Source: Eumeta japonica (taxonomy: Eukaryota; Arthropoda; Insecta; Lepidoptera; Psychidae). Taken from it: 64,000 nt of DNA. The translations under genes and the position numbers were made by a program. The DNA is taken from assembly GCA_005406025.1 (NCBI GenBank), contig BGZK01001403.1, positions 1 through 64,000 of the forward strand, written 5' to 3'. The notes under the pieces are model-generated. The model was given only the letters and a program-made list of their open reading frames with translations. It had not been told where the DNA came from and did not search any database. Below, one piece after another: positions 38,611 to 51,594 of the stretch (within the stretch, counting starts at the first letter, position 1; the number at the start of each line of letters is the position of its first letter).

Positions 38611-38976
38611 GTATTGGGTAAAGTGACCATATGTCCCATTTTAAACTGGACTATCCCTTTTTTCGGTACTCCGTCCCGGTGTCCCCGAGAAAGGCTTCGG
38701 GACGCTGAATTGTCCCGTTTTCAAGTAAAGGTCAAGGAAAAGTGATTTTTAATTGAATTAAACACCGATAAAAATACATACATCTCTTATGCTTTACTCG
38801 GTGTAAGCCATTTAAGCGCGGCAGCAGCGCTTTTTTCTGACTTGAGTCACCATTACTGTCACTAACTTTATGCAACGTACAAAACAAGCAGTGATTTTAT
38901 TTTTTGTGATGCATTTGCGGATTTTTTCATTGTACCGTTTTGACAAAAAATGAAAACGGTCACATTAGTATTGGGT
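38611..38976. mobile_element. Non-autonomous hAT-like element with target duplication
   Basis: About 348 bp (38620-38967) flanked by an exact 9-bp direct repeat 'gtattgggt' (38611-38619 and 38968-38976), consistent with an 8-bp hAT-type target-site duplication. The ends are imperfect inverted repeats: left 'aaagtgaccatatgtccc', right (complement) 'ctaatgtgaccgttttc'. Inside, the left part 'gtcccggtgtccccgag' and 'gaattgtcccgttttc' repeats the 'gtccc' word. A 66-codon frame overlaps the left flank and is not a gene. No transposase is present, so it would need a helper element. Confidence 0.6.
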
Positions 38977-40719
38977 CAACCATCTGACGCCCATAGTACA
39001 AGATTCAATACCTAATTGGGATCAGAATAATGGTGACGTGCGCGATGAAAGTAAAAAAAATGTTAAACGTCAAGTAATTTAGTTCAAATGGCATATTACT
39101 TATATTAGCTTATTTTTTTTATAGAAAAAAAATATATATTTACAAGATTCAAGGCCGTATAAGTACATAACGAACATGTTCGCGATAGGCGGGATAAAGT
39201 GAATTGCCTGTATTTCAAATTTCCCAAGCAATATCCGGGCGCGCGGCGCACGTCGCGAAATAACCTATATCTGTCGGCGACACCTTGTAACATTCATGCA
39301 CGTGAAATTGTTGGCAATTTATACACGCGTATCGAAGTTGTTTACTAACGAATTTAACAATGCGCTCGGTAAAGCGAATATGTTGTTAATGCTAGCAATA
39401 ACAATATTTTTCATCATCGAACCATTGTTCCATAACATGGGTAAGACAAGGTATTTATGAGAATTCGTGTTTTAAAAGCATTCCAAGTTGAGATTTCTAA
39501 CGATCGTTACGTCAGTGTAGAAACGTGTCGGTTTAAAAAGTATTTGCAGTTTGTTTTGGTTTTCGGTTGAGGAGTGACGGAACAAAAAATGGTATTTCAT
39601 GCATGTGACATTTTAAATGAAAGTTAAAAAAACTCACCATAGTAAAGTTTTTCAATATATTTTAAAAGAAACTATTATATTTTGTAAACATATATGTTTT
39701 ATGCGAACGGTGTTTTATTATCTAAGCTGAATGTGAATATTTTAGTATTGTTTTTTATAGGTATACAAAATAGCATGATTTGATGCACTTATGGAAGAAG
39801 CATAATTTGAAATGAACTTTTGGAAATAGCAATATTAAAATAACATTATACACTTTTACGGAACTAATACTATTTTAATGTCTTAATTATTAATTGAAGG
39901 AAATGAATAATTTTTTTCTTATAAAAGTGATCAGGGTTGCTATATTTTTATTTTAAATTTTTGCAGATATTTAGAATGAAAGTACAAAAAAAATCAGAAA
40001 ATATCAAAATAGTATTTTAATTTCGTAATTTTTAATAATCAAAAAAAAATATCAATACAGTATCAAATTTTAATCTTAAATTATTTAATTAAAATCTGAT
40101 TTCATCAATGTCGGGCTCATTACAAATACAAATATTCCCTCCCAATTTCGTGCTAGACTAACTCAATTTAATTGTTTAATTTTGTTGAGGGACTGTCAGT
40201 TGCCAATAGACAACGAATAAACGTCACAGATACAGAATGAGAAGTTTCGCAGTTCAATCAAAACGTAACCACAGAACGTAATAAAGCAAAAACATCAATC
40301 GCGGAGGTCACTATCTGACGACATTGGAAATGACTCGTTTTATATCAAAGAAGACTGGCAGGAACAGTGTCGCCTAATTAAGAATTGTTTAATAAATAAA
40401 ATATGTATATTTTAAAGAGCAATAACAGTGGTTTATTTTTTATGTGGGTAATACTTTTATTTACGTAATGATACAACTAGAAAATATCGATAGCGTAATT
40501 CTAATTGGCAGTTCATGACAGTGGTCGTTTATTTGTTTGCAGTGATTAAGATCCAGTTTGTTATTTTTTATAAGCTAAAAAGATGCATTTTTTCTTCATA
40601 ACTATGTGTGTGCTAATGATAATGTAGTTTTATTTTCGAAAAGTAGGATCTGCTTTGTTACAAGTTTTTTGAAAAATGGTAACGTTAGTGGGGAATTGTA
40701 GCATCAGATAAATACCCAA
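38977..40719. other. Intergenic, nothing recognisable
   Basis: AT-rich; no exon, repeat or RNA gene identified. Confidence 0.45.
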
Positions 40720-40835
40720 AACGTAAAGGTATATGTAATATTTGACATTTGTAGTACGGTTAATCTGTCAAATTTTATAGATTGCGTTTACGAGTTGCAT
40801 TTTTTGCTTTAATGCAATCCGCCGTACAACCGTAT
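40720..40835 (-). repeat. Dispersed 'gttgcat-aaaagc' repeat, single copy
   Basis: 'aatctgtcaaattttatag', 'attgcgtttacgagttgca' and 'gctttaatgcaatccgccg' match, in order, the inverted units of the compound repeat at 59870-60140. Confidence 0.65.
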
Positions 40836-41572
40836 GTCCATAAAAAATCACTTATGAATAAGTTAATAAAATTTTAAATATCCTAAACGGTTTCTTGTTT
40901 GCGATTTGATAATTTTATATTTGGCTTTGGGTTGCTTCACGTCGTACAAATCTGAAACAGGACACGTTCTATATTAATTTTTTTTGTCAGACATAAGATT
41001 CTCTTGTTTATTGACTTTTCGTTTTTCCAAAGACATAGCGTGGCGATAGCGAGCTACGTCGCTGCATTAGGTACAGTTGTAGATCACTACTTGTGAACTA
41101 CTGCTTTGAATACAGATGCTATTGATACTTTTTATTTTAGTGCGAGCTATTTATATTAAGGTACACGAAGTCTAAATGCGACACTGAATTTGTACAAGTT
41201 TCAGCCAATCTTCAGTTAAAAGTGCTTATTCTTATACAAAATATCATTATTTGTGTCGGACTCATGTTCAATATAGTTTTAGAGTGGAAATAACAGTCTG
41301 ACCCGGACTGATTATTCGTAGCTAATTATTGTAGAGAAACTATTATTTTTTAATACAATTTTATGTCACCAAGTTATGTAATCTAGTGTTTTTAACAACA
41401 TTCCATTGTTAGTTTTTTTTTTTTCAACACATGAATATAATTTTTATTCAATCACTGCTCCTTTGTACTAAATTCTTGCATCATCATGAGATGAACATAA
41501 TGAACAAAAAGACCATTCGGCAGCCGTAATGGAAGTAGAATTAATTCTGTTTTCGTATGTAATTCATATGAA

Positions 41573-41674
<102 letters not shown>

Positions 41675-42184
41675 GTCATGAGGACAAATACAATAGTTCA
41701 ATTTTTATAAAATCTACTAAAAATCCGACTCAATCTAACATCGTGAATGAGATCAAAAAAAAAATAAACCATAGATACTTAGGAATGACGCATACAAATA
41801 GTTAGATACATTTATTAACACATAAGTAAATAAAAGCTTGAGTAGTAATAAAGGAGAAAATCGGTTAAGTCTCCCATTGATACTCATTATTCAAAAAAAC
41901 ATTTGTAAACTTTTTGAAGACAAACATTAGTTTTCTTTTGTCTGTCTATTGAATTTATCAAGCCGTTAAAGGTAAAATAAGAACTATACCATGCAAATAA
42001 ACATTACGAGAGTTCTATAATGACCGCTTTTTCTGTTAGACAAATTACCACTTGAAGAACCATTGAAAGAATTTTAATTCGATTGTCATTGCAGTATTGG
42101 CTTGGCATGCAGAGAGATAATGTGGCTATCATGCTGAGACTTTACAGAGAAAGATGCGCAGGAAACTTTTGGCGAATTCTAAAG

Positions 42185-42335
42185 TTCGATCGAATGAAGT
42201 GATTGGGATGAAATCGAAATCGGCTCGAGATCTGCTCGGGAGTGGAAGTTGTGGTCAGGATCTAAATCGGAATTGGAGACGGTATCTTAATCTGCGTGCG
42301 CGGTGGCGTATGAGGTAATCACGAAAGCTAGTACT
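42185..42335 (+). repeat. Degenerate purine-rich dispersed repeat, copy 2
   Basis: Units such as 'gggatgaaatcgaaatcgg', 'ctcgggagtggaagttgtgg' and 'aggatctaaatcggaattgg' end in 'cacgaaagctagtactt', the same end as copy 1 at 2515-2690. Confidence 0.55.
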
Positions 42336-44484
42336 TGTACTAAAGGTTTCAGCGCAAACAAGAATAGATCAATAAAAATGTCTGTTATATCTCTTAGAAT
42401 ATAAGGACGTTGTAGGTTTGTATTTTCTTTTATATACGTTAAATGAAAGAAGGTCAACTCGTATGCAAACTGTACAAAAAGCGATGTAGGAGCTAAATAA
42501 TAAGACAGAATGACAATAAGAACTAAAATGTATGTACTAATGAGACATGTGACAAGCGGTACTACATATCAAATTATAGTAGCCGTTATGATTTGTGACA
42601 AGTTTGAGACAGCAATAATTGTATTGCCTCTGTCTTGCGCTATTATTATTTGTAATTGTATATATTTAGGTTGTATAATGTTTAGCTTAAAACACATTAT
42701 TAATTATGTACTTACTGTTAATAATGACATAAAACAATTAAAATACACGTAGTAATGTCAAATTAGTTTTCAAGACGATTTATATATATAATGCTCAATT
42801 ACTATGGCAAGTAGATATAAAATATTATTAAATATGTATTAAAAGACAATATGCCAATATTATATCTAATTGTATTCAATTTCTAAAAGAATATACAAAT
42901 GAACTTTTTATTAATCATATGATTTTTGTTTTAAAATTTGTCATAAATACATTTAATTAAATAGTACTAATCTTTGGATTCAAAATTCGATGTCACTAAA
43001 AGATTATCGCCTGTAATCGCATCCCATTGATCACAAATTAATTGCTATGTTGCCATTAGAGTTGTAAGTTCTAGCGAAGGGCGTACAGCAAATATATTAG
43101 TGTCTCAGATTTATTATGAGTCTATTGGCCGCTATATTATTTATTATATGCGTTTAAGATTCGCAATTATTTAGAAATGCCACTGTTCAAACAAAGCGAC
43201 GTTAAATTGTTAGTGTTGACGAATTAAACACACATGTAGGACTATATTTTGCAAATGTTCAAAAATAATTATTATTAACTTAAATAGCTAGTTTTCTTTG
43301 ATATCGACAAATTTAAATTTTCATATTTTGTTATATTATCAAGTTTACCTCTATATACTAATAAAACAAATAATAACACCCAGTATTAATCAGTCACCCT
43401 ATCAGCGTTAATTTAGTTTTTATCCGGGCTTCAAACTAATACTGCGATATTGCATTACTAAGAAGAGGTTGTGTGTATCCGGATGAGTTTTATTCAACAA
43501 CTTTCACTCAAAAACCGGTGAATAAAAGTGCCATTATTTTTCTAGTAACTGTCAGATGCAATTGCAGTTTTAATTTCGTGGAAACAAAACACCTCGATGA
43601 TCAAAATAAATGTCTGATATCTAACGCGGTTTATGAAAAAATATTAATACACATTTGTATTTATACGTCATAATCACAATAAATCTGTTCTTGAGAATGT
43701 TAAGAACCAAACAATCAATTACTTGTATGAAGACATTGTTACAAGCAGACTTTGTAACCCCTTTTTTCATCTATTACTGCAAATTTTTCTTTTTTTTTTA
43801 CCTATTATTTTGCACCCTATTTTTATTTATTATTGCAACTAAGGTTTTGAGTGAAAAAATACAAGTCTTTATATTGTTTTACTCAAAACCTTACACAAGT
43901 ATATGAAATTGATAATAATACAGTAACTTGATTGCCTTAACTTGATGTTATAGTCTAGATCGTGTCCCCGGCGGGAGCTCTCGGCATACAGATGCAGCTA
44001 GAATATTTTACCAGTTATTTTGACATACTGTAATGAATATGCTTTGCGTTATACATTATTTTTGTATTACTCAAATTCTAAATTCTATTTATATTATAAT
44101 TTTGTAATAACAGAAACTGTTGACTTCTGAAAATCTTTTATAAACTTATTTCAGAATATTTTCCCTGTGAAATATCATTACTTCATTTTATATTCGACAA
44201 ATGCACACGAACGTTAAGATTCTATGGATTACTTGAGGAACATTAACTCCGAAAATAATTGCAACTTTCGTACAAACACGCGCTTGCGGACAAGTGCACA
44301 CACAACATTTTTAAAATGTCAAGGTTAAGTCAGAGTAGGAAAATCTGTTTTTCCACGTCCAGCCAAGCTTTTTGAGGTCGCATTTGTACGATAAGCTTCA
44401 TTAGACGTTTCGTAATACAAATATTTAGTATAAGTATATTTATCCATAGTAGTTTATGTCTAAATTATATGACAGGACATCGAT
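42336..44484. other. Intergenic with one inverted repeat
   Basis: AT-rich, no gene. A 12-bp inverted repeat 'aaggttttgagt' (43841-43852) pairs with 43881-43892. Chance frames at 42510-42752 and 43473-43906 are hydrophobic low complexity. Confidence 0.5.
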
Positions 44485-44650
44485 AAATCGTGTTAATGCG
44501 TGCGGCGGCGCGGCTAATGGCGGACGTCACTCGAGCTCGTCGTTTATTGCGATACACCGCTACCAAAGGAAATTAATTATGGATGATGAGTAATATGCAT
44601 TCGGCCGCTGACGCGATGCAGATCATCGTTTTATGCATTAATTTAAATGG
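44485..44650. promoter_or_regulatory. GC-rich island with homeodomain-type words
   Basis: 'gcggcggcgcggctaatgg' and 'cactcgagctcgtcgttta' lead into 'gaaattaattatggatgatg', 'taatatgcattcgg' and 'tatgcattaatttaaatgg'. Clustered TAAT and ATGCAT words beside CpG-rich DNA are typical of developmental enhancers. No open frame of interest. Confidence 0.4.
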
Positions 44651-45216
44651 AGTATGTTGCACAGTTGTATGTTGCAAGCGACGGATTAATAACAGAGCTT
44701 TGTATATGTTTTTTCTATATTTCATATTTTATTTGTCGCACTTAACGTGCCACTAATCAAAAAACCATAATTAATCATTTTAAAAAGTTATAATAATTCT
44801 AAAGTTGGTTGTAACATCATGTTTCTAAGTATTAAGAAAAATTCATGATACATGAAAAACGTATTTTGATTCTTTATATTTGGATAGTTGGTGTGTATTT
44901 GGTTATCATTACGGTATTTAATAAAGAATTGATTACCAAGATAAATATTTTATTTAGCTGTCATTGTAAAGTAATTTTATTATTTGTAACTTAATTTAAA
45001 ACTATAAATAATAAATAAAATAAAAATAAGATTATTACAGAAGTTGGTCAGTAGGTTATATACTTAAAAAATTAAACATTTCTTAAAAAAAATTTGGTTG
45101 CCTGTAAAGTCGGTATACGGGCGAAAGTTTTACGTGACAACGACTTTGAATGGTAAAATCATTTTAATGTGAATATTCATTCGTATAGTAGGAAGAAGGA
45201 TGAAATAATAGTAACA

Positions 45217-45275
45217 ATTTAAAACATTTATTTATACAAAGAATTATATTTAAAACATTAATTTATACAAAGAAT
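45217..45275 (+). repeat. 31-bp period tandem pair
   Basis: A 28-bp unit at 45217-45244 ('atttaaaacat' ... 'tacaaagaat') recurs at 45248-45275 with one mismatch. Confidence 0.85.
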
Positions 45276-45394
45276 CTCGCACTGAATTTCATATTAACAA
45301 AATTTTATTTTTACCTTTACACATACATACGTATTTATATACAAATATACATACAATAACTTGCAATACATTTGCAAGCTATGCACTAATTCTC

Positions 45395-45575
45395 TAGTGC
45401 TGCGCGCGCGGCAGACCGATCATAGTTGAGTGGGGAGAGAGACGCAAGGCATTCGGCGGGCCTCTCTCTCGTTCGGTGACTCATCGTTACGTTACCGAGC
45501 GTTACACTTTTTCAAAGTGACTCCCAGCCGCAACCTAATTTAAGACGTTGTCACGTCAATAATAAAATCAACGGT
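45395..45575 (-). repeat. GC-rich dispersed repeat, copy B
   Basis: On the minus strand it reads 'gacgtgacaacgtcttaaat', 'aggttgcggctggg', 'gatgagtcaccgaacgag' and 'gcgtctctctccccactc', matching copy A at 10850-11050 in order. The two copies are therefore in inverted orientation 34 kb apart. Confidence 0.65.
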
Positions 45576-46049
45576 TGTTTGTAATCATTTTTAGAAATAA
45601 CAGTAACTCGTATCAATTGATCTTCTAAGCATTGAATTTATTCTATTAGTTAGTCTCGCTTAACAATGTGAAAACTCATAAATATAAACACATTGATTAA
45701 TATGTTTATATAATAATAAATTAAATAGTGTACAATAATGTAAAAATATTTAATAAATAGAACACATTACTCTCGAATTAAAACATTTTTCGTATCCTTA
45801 AAAGTACTACCGCAGCAGGCTTATCAAGAAATCGATTTGGTTTACCCAAACTTTGTAAAAAAGAAAAAGAAATCTAATCAGAAACATGTTTCACAACTGC
45901 ATATCTAATCCAGAACCTCTGAAACTATAAAGAAAGCGCCTTATACGTAACTTAAGAATGACGGTCGTTAGATCACTCACAATCGATTATATTGCAATAG
46001 TCCAAAACATTGCTGAAATTTGACGAACAGCATAAGTCCGTTTTTCATT
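45576..46049. other. Intergenic, nothing recognisable
   Basis: AT-rich with no coding signal. Confidence 0.5.
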
Positions 46050-46310
46050 TACACAAAACCGCTCACGTCGCCGGCATCTCCGGCGAGCGGCGTCGACGGG
46101 CCCCGGCCATCCGTCGTGCTGACTATAATCCGCATTAGGCGCGGCGCGGCCGACGTAATGCCGGTACTTTTGTCCCGGCTCTTTCTTATCTCGGAGCAGA
46201 ATTTGTCTAGGCGGCGCTGTAAAACGGTGCGGTCGCGTCGCGCGGCGCGTCGCCCACCCGACGTCACGTTATTGCCTTTCCGGTTTTACGCCGGTTTCGT
46301 TCGTGAATGA
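46050..46310. promoter_or_regulatory. GC-rich island
   Basis: CpG-rich ('cgtcgccggcatctccggcg', 'aggcgcggcgcggccgacg', 'cgcgtcgcgcggcgcgtcgc') with frames open on both strands as expected from composition. No splice-bounded exon or known domain. Confidence 0.35.
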
Positions 46311-46739
46311 GGTGCGATGTTTCGCGAAACTAAGGCTTCTATAAATAGAGCCTCTATCGAGTTCGACACGTTTGTTCATCAGTCTGACAGCTGCGGTAAT
46401 TTAGATTGTAATAGGAGAGACGGTAAATATTTCGTCATAGTTGCGTTGCGAGTTCGATGGATTTTAGTTCTTTGATGTTATTCTATTTAGAAAATATGAA
46501 TTTTTATCAGTTATAATCCGTCAACAGAAATATGTGATGTTCATGAAACAGGTGATTTTATATTTTTCTAAATATAACAAGCATATTATAACGATTATCA
46601 ACCTGATTTTAAATTCCTTTTATTCTTTTATATACTCTTTATCCTTTCGTATGTTTCCTAAAAGTCACGAATATAATATTGAAGTTTAGTGCATCAAATG
46701 CATCATGTTGATTCCGAAAACGTTTATCCTTCATAAGCT

Positions 46740-47115
46740 TCGAAACCGATAGCACATAGGGCCGCTATCGCGCCGCCGGCCGGGACCCCTAAATATGCTT
46801 ATCTATCAGACTTAAGGTGAATGGCTGTGTATTAATATAAATTGACTTACTCCGCGTCTCCGTCGGCCAAAGGCTTAAGACAACATTTATCAGCCGGCAG
46901 CAGACGCGGCCGCGCCCGCGTCCCGACGACACCTTTTTAGCCGACCAACATTTATAACGGCGAGGCGCTTCTGCTTCGAATAATTTATCCACAAAGCAAT
47001 CAAGAGAGTCACTGCCGAGGTGAGCGTGTGCCGCCGTGCCTGCGCCGCCGGGCCCGAGCCACTGCAGCTCCGCGCTGTTGTACTCGGTACACCATCATCA
47101 GCTACGTATATATAC
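46740..47115. promoter_or_regulatory. GC-rich island with long minus-strand open frame
   Basis: CpG-rich blocks 'gccgctatcgcgccgccggc' and 'gcagacgcggccgcgcccg' alternate with AT-rich words. A minus-strand frame is open for about 100 codons (47095-46789) and crosses a consensus donor GTAAGT at about 46852. Its residues (Gly/Arg-rich with KLFEAEAPRRYKCW) match no family I know, and a second minus-strand frame overlaps it. Regulatory DNA is the simpler reading; an exon is not excluded. Confidence 0.35.
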
Positions 47116-47225
47116 ACTTTATTGAAACAACCGTACAGGCATGAGACAAACTCTCATATTTTATGTTTCATATATTTTTTTGTTTTATATATTTTAATAT
47201 TACTTAGTAACGAACTTTACTAACG

Positions 47226-47257
47226 AACGAACTTTATCCTAAGGGATAAAGTTCGTT
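47226..47257. repeat. 14-bp perfect inverted repeat
   Basis: 'aacgaactttatcc' (47226-47239), loop 'taag', exact reverse complement (47244-47257). Confidence 0.9.
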
Positions 47258-47862
47258 TATAGAAATTGTTTTATTCAGACAATGTGACTGTAAAACAATA
47301 CGAAATTTCGTTACTGTGTACTTGTGCATTTCAAAGATGTAGTTTGTTTAATATCGCAAAACGTGAGACACGTGATCTAAAATTATTCAATATCGCCAAA
47401 ACTCATGCCATATAAAAGCAGATTGATTCAAAACCGACATCTAAAAAAAATTGATATTAATTTAAGTCCAACTATTAAAATGAGTTATAAAAACGATTTT
47501 AGTACTATTGATTACAATTTAGTAGTTATGTCAACTCAAATTATATATTTGACCATATCGATTTACTTCGTTTTATAATTAGAAAATGTTAAAAGAGTTA
47601 TATAAAATATCTGAATAGCATAGTGAAATTAATTTAGCAAACAAAGTATATATAAATCTTGCATTGAAAATCATTGATTAAAAAAAACATTTTTCCTTCT
47701 TGTACTTTTTTAAAAATAATATGTGACCAACATTTAGGTGCAACTTACAATTAATTGAAATAAACTTTACTGCTCTAAGCTCCACAGGAAAGAAATTTCA
47801 TTTCCCCCATTTAAATAATAATACGTATCTAATAATTAATAGTTTTCAATAGAAATTGTTAA

Positions 47863-47935
47863 AAAGTGTGTGTGTGTGTATGTGTGTGTGTGTGTGTGCG
47901 CACGCGCATCGTGTGTGTGTATGATCTTAGGTACG
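47863..47935. repeat. GT-rich microsatellite
   Basis: Interrupted (GT)n with an internal 'gcgcacgcgcatc'. A pure (GA)n run follows at 48081-48101 and a CT-rich run at 48251-48265. Confidence 0.9.
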
Positions 47936-48690
47936 CTAGTAAATAGTTATACTTCTTTGGCGTGAATAAACAAAAATCGAGTATGAACTCACACGCAGTA
48001 GAAGTGAAACTTAGTATTCTGGTAAATAGTTAAGAGAATGAGATCAATACATTATGGAGTTGGTAAACAGGGAGAAAAATGAGAGAGAGAGAGAGAGAGA
48101 GTGAGTGCGCTTGACGACAATTTTGTCATTACTTATAGTAACATTTTAGTAAAGATAGAAATTATTCGATTCAATATAAAATAATTCTTAAGAGTGCACA
48201 ATAGTCACTACGATCCAACACAAAATAATGTGCTGTATATTTCAACGTTTCTCTCTCTCTCTATCTCTTTCCATCTTTTTGTATATATTTCGAGTAGATT
48301 AAGAACATGGTATTACAGCATGGAGTCTACTCTCCATGGTATTCAGAGTCCGTATACGGGCCCGTATACAACGGTAGAGTGGTGGTGGGGACGCAGACCG
48401 CTACGAACCATCGCATTAAAAGGAGACGAAAGATAGTGAAACTATAAAGAAACGCATAGTATCTCATTTTCTCACAGCCTAAAACCTATGTATATGTACA
48501 TTTATAGCTATCTCTTTTTCGTTACATATTTTTGAATCATAAAATTCAATTCACACAGTCCCAAAAAAAGTTTCACTTCAGTATTAACGTATTAGTCTTC
48601 ACGTATCCGTGTATATAAACATATATTTATTGCAACTTAATGTATGTTATATTATAAAAAAATGCTAAATAATTTGATTGCATTGAACGA

Positions 48691-48901
48691 TTTAAGCCCA
48701 CTCGTAGGCGTCGCTGCATAGACACGTATTCGCCGTTGTGCTCTTGTTAGCTGCTTATGTATAAAATTACGAAATTGTGTCGATGGATGTGGCAAAGCTA
48801 CACTCGCGTCGCTGTGTAGTTTTGTAGACGAGGAGCAAGCAAGCGTACAATGACAAATACGCGTGTATACGGCGACGCCTCCGTGGCGAGTGTGCCTAAG
48901 T
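48691..48901. mobile_element. Small inverted-repeat element (MITE-like)
   Basis: About 210 bp with long imperfect terminal inverted repeats. The left end reads 'tttaagcccactcg', 'taggcgtcgctg', 'acacgtattcg'. The right end, complemented, reads 'cttaggcacactcg', 'ggaggcgtcgccg', 'acacgcgtatttg'. The right arm carries a short extra insertion. No clear target duplication and no coding capacity; the 103-codon minus-strand frame runs through it by chance. Confidence 0.5.
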
Positions 48902-49154
48902 GAATTAGAGACTACAGGCATATGCATTTGGCTGTTACAGTACAATAGTACCGAGTATATCATATGCGCACCGCTTGGAATAACGTAGACCGTACTAACT
49001 TTATAGTGTGTTAAGTGAGTACATCACACGTTGAAAAACAATATGCTACATTGTTCTTAACGTGCCAAAAGATGTGTCACTCCAAAAATAATGTAATATA
49101 TTGTTTTGGCATTCTTTGAAATGAGACCATTTGTAACTGAAACTCATTCCAGTA

Positions 49155-49186
49155 GATGTTATATATAATTATGTATATATAACATC
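49155..49186. repeat. 13-bp perfect inverted repeat
   Basis: 'gatgttatatata' (49155-49167), loop 'attatg', exact reverse complement (49174-49186). Confidence 0.9.
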
Positions 49187-49649
49187 CACTATCATAAGTG
49201 TAAAATATTATATAAAAAATTTATGTATAATATATTATATTTTATTTCATTTATCACCAGAGATGACAGTGTTTGTATATACTATATTTTTAATTAGATA
49301 ATTATTTTTCGAAAACGAGAACAATGTATAATTTGTTAATTACTAAATGATAGTGCAAGCAAGTGCCTATAAGATATGAATTTATACCAGCAAATTCATA
49401 TGAAACAAGCGTGTAGTTTCTTTTAAAAATGGATGCAGACATCCCAAACTTATTGCAATAATATATGTAATGTTAACCAGCGAACATTCTGTATTCTTAT
49501 AATATTTATTCTATGGTAAGCTAACACGCACGTAAAATTTGGTATGCAACACGTAAACTAAAATTATATGTATTATTACAAATCAAAGAATAACCTTTTC
49601 TTTTAAAATAAAAAAAATTAAAAAAAAGATAGTGCGTGGAGTCCCTCCG

Positions 49650-49990
49650 CGCGGAAGAAGTGAAACTTCGTAATGTGGAAATGAAAATAGAAAGGGGTAG
49701 AAATTGACAATTGATCGCATCTTTTAATTATCATTTTCGAGTGGCGAAATATCCAAATCTATTAGAATATAGGACGCTACTCGTTGCTAACACTCGCGCT
49801 GGCCTGTAACAGGTATACTAAGCGCATGCTTTCGAGTGCCACGCATTCACTCTCGGTCTGTCTCTTTCTATTCCCCCTCCCCAGAAGCGATGAACGTTTA
49901 ACGCAACAGTGTTTTCATATCCCCTCCATGGTAGCGTTAAACATTTAACGCAACCTTGTTGGAAGTCCCATTAGAAGTTTCACTTCAAAA
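49650..49990. repeat. Repeat bounded by inverted 'gaagtgaaacttc' words
   Basis: Begins 'cgcggaagaagtgaaacttc' and ends 'agaagtttcacttcaaaatg', an inverted pair about 320 bp apart. Inside are 'cgtttaacgcaacag' and 'cgttaaacatttaacgcaac'. Further single words occur at 47998 ('gtagaagtgaaactt') and 48568 ('gtttcacttc'). It is probably a mobile family. Confidence 0.45.
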
Positions 49991-51214
49991 TGTTTGACAA
50001 TTAAACGCAATAAATTCTCTAAGTAATACATAATTATTTTTTTTCTTAAAACATATTTATAAATAAACGTACCAAAATAATACTCAACGGAAAAGTGTAA
50101 TTTTCCACGTTCCGTTCTAGTTTGCTGGATGTATCCAAGGATAGGTTGAAAAAGCAGGCAAAACGCTGTACTAAAACAACGTCCCGCGTTCTGAGAGACG
50201 TTTGGCAGCGCCGGTGAAGACTCACGCTGAGCTTTGGGAATAGCTTTCTATTAACTTTCCTGTCTCGCTTCGACCTCAATGTAAATTCTCTTAAAGGTCA
50301 TTCGCGTTAAGAAAATAGTGTTACTTTTGAGCTGCGTCGACTGACCAATGGGATAAATAAAATTAGCCATGTAACTTTATTCACACTAACCATGTCAAAA
50401 GAGAGTTTTTAAAGAAACAAATTGTAATTTAATACATTTTAATAATGTTAAAAACATAACATTTTCTCATTGGCTGTACATGAAAATCAATTTAAATGTA
50501 TAAAATTTGAAGATTTCTTACTACACATCCACAGAAAGGGGCTACACCAAAGGCTAAGTATGGAAATAAATATAGAAATAAAATTCATCGAAAGAAGTCC
50601 TATTTGTGACTAGTAGGCTGTGGATGTGACGGGCTGTGAGCAATAACATCGTTGGCCGTGACGGATAGACACAATGCTTAAACAGTCCTTTATTTTCATA
50701 AGAAAATCACTTATACGTCTAAATATTTTATTCACTCTTTTACTCTTATCTTTACGGAATGTTTCTTTATACGTGTGTTTATATAGCCGAGACATTGGGA
50801 AATAGGCTACAAAGCCGGATAAATACATATATGAAAGGCAGGACGAGGAAATAGGTTACAATAATTGAACGAAGGGGAATATCAAGGCCAAAAATAGAGA
50901 TGGCTTATATGTTTGTGATGAAAGAAGCAATAATGATATTTTCAATGTCGATTGCAATGAATGGATTAGACGTTATTAACGAAAGTCGAAACAACAGTGT
51001 GACGAGCAGTTACACCACTACGATGGTAAATAATACCTACTAATCATAAATAGGTAAACTGAAAATCGAAATAGAAATATTTTTTATTTAATACAAAATG
51101 GCGAAGAGTCTTATTGAAAGATAATATTAATTTACCACTGCTTTCCCAGCATAATAAAGAAACAGAAAAAATTCTTCATGCCAATTTTACTTCACTATAG
51201 GTAAAAATTATCAA
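49991..51214. other. Intergenic, nothing recognisable
   Basis: No exon or named repeat seen; minus-strand frames at 50046-50279 and 50610-50828 lack recognisable domains. Confidence 0.4.
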
Positions 51215-51290
51215 TGGGACCTTATTACTAAACCTCTGTCGTCTGCTTGTTCGTCTGTCTGCCCTACCTTTAAAAGGTTGTATTTTTTGA
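51215..51290 (+). repeat. Dispersed repeat, 'gtccgtctgtc' type, second copy
   Basis: 'gggaccttattactaaacct' then 'gtcgtctgcttgttcgtctg' and 'tctgccctacc'; opposite orientation to the copy at 28225-28310. Confidence 0.55.
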
Positions 51291-51594
51291 GGAGAAAAGG
51301 TTAAGCCATTTAAAATTTGTATGCAATGTGTTAACATTATACATTATATTAAATCAGATATCCTAATAATAAAAAATAAATTAAAGGAAGTCAAACGAAA
51401 AATGTGTTTTTTTCCACATACATTTGTTTTTTGTTGTATTGTAATAGTGGTAATAAACCTAAGCGTCAAATATTGTGTGATTTCAATGCAAAATCTAACG
51501 TAAAACAGTAAATAATAAAATTTGCTTATGTAGGATGCTCGTGAGGATGTTCAAACTAAGGAATATACTTATATATATTTTTTCATGCAAATAT

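Noticed and set aside
46789..47117. Minus-strand frames as a coding exon with GTAAGT donor
   Set aside because: Two minus-strand frames are open at once in GC-rich sequence, and neither has a recognisable domain or a convincing acceptor; listed only as a possible regulatory island.
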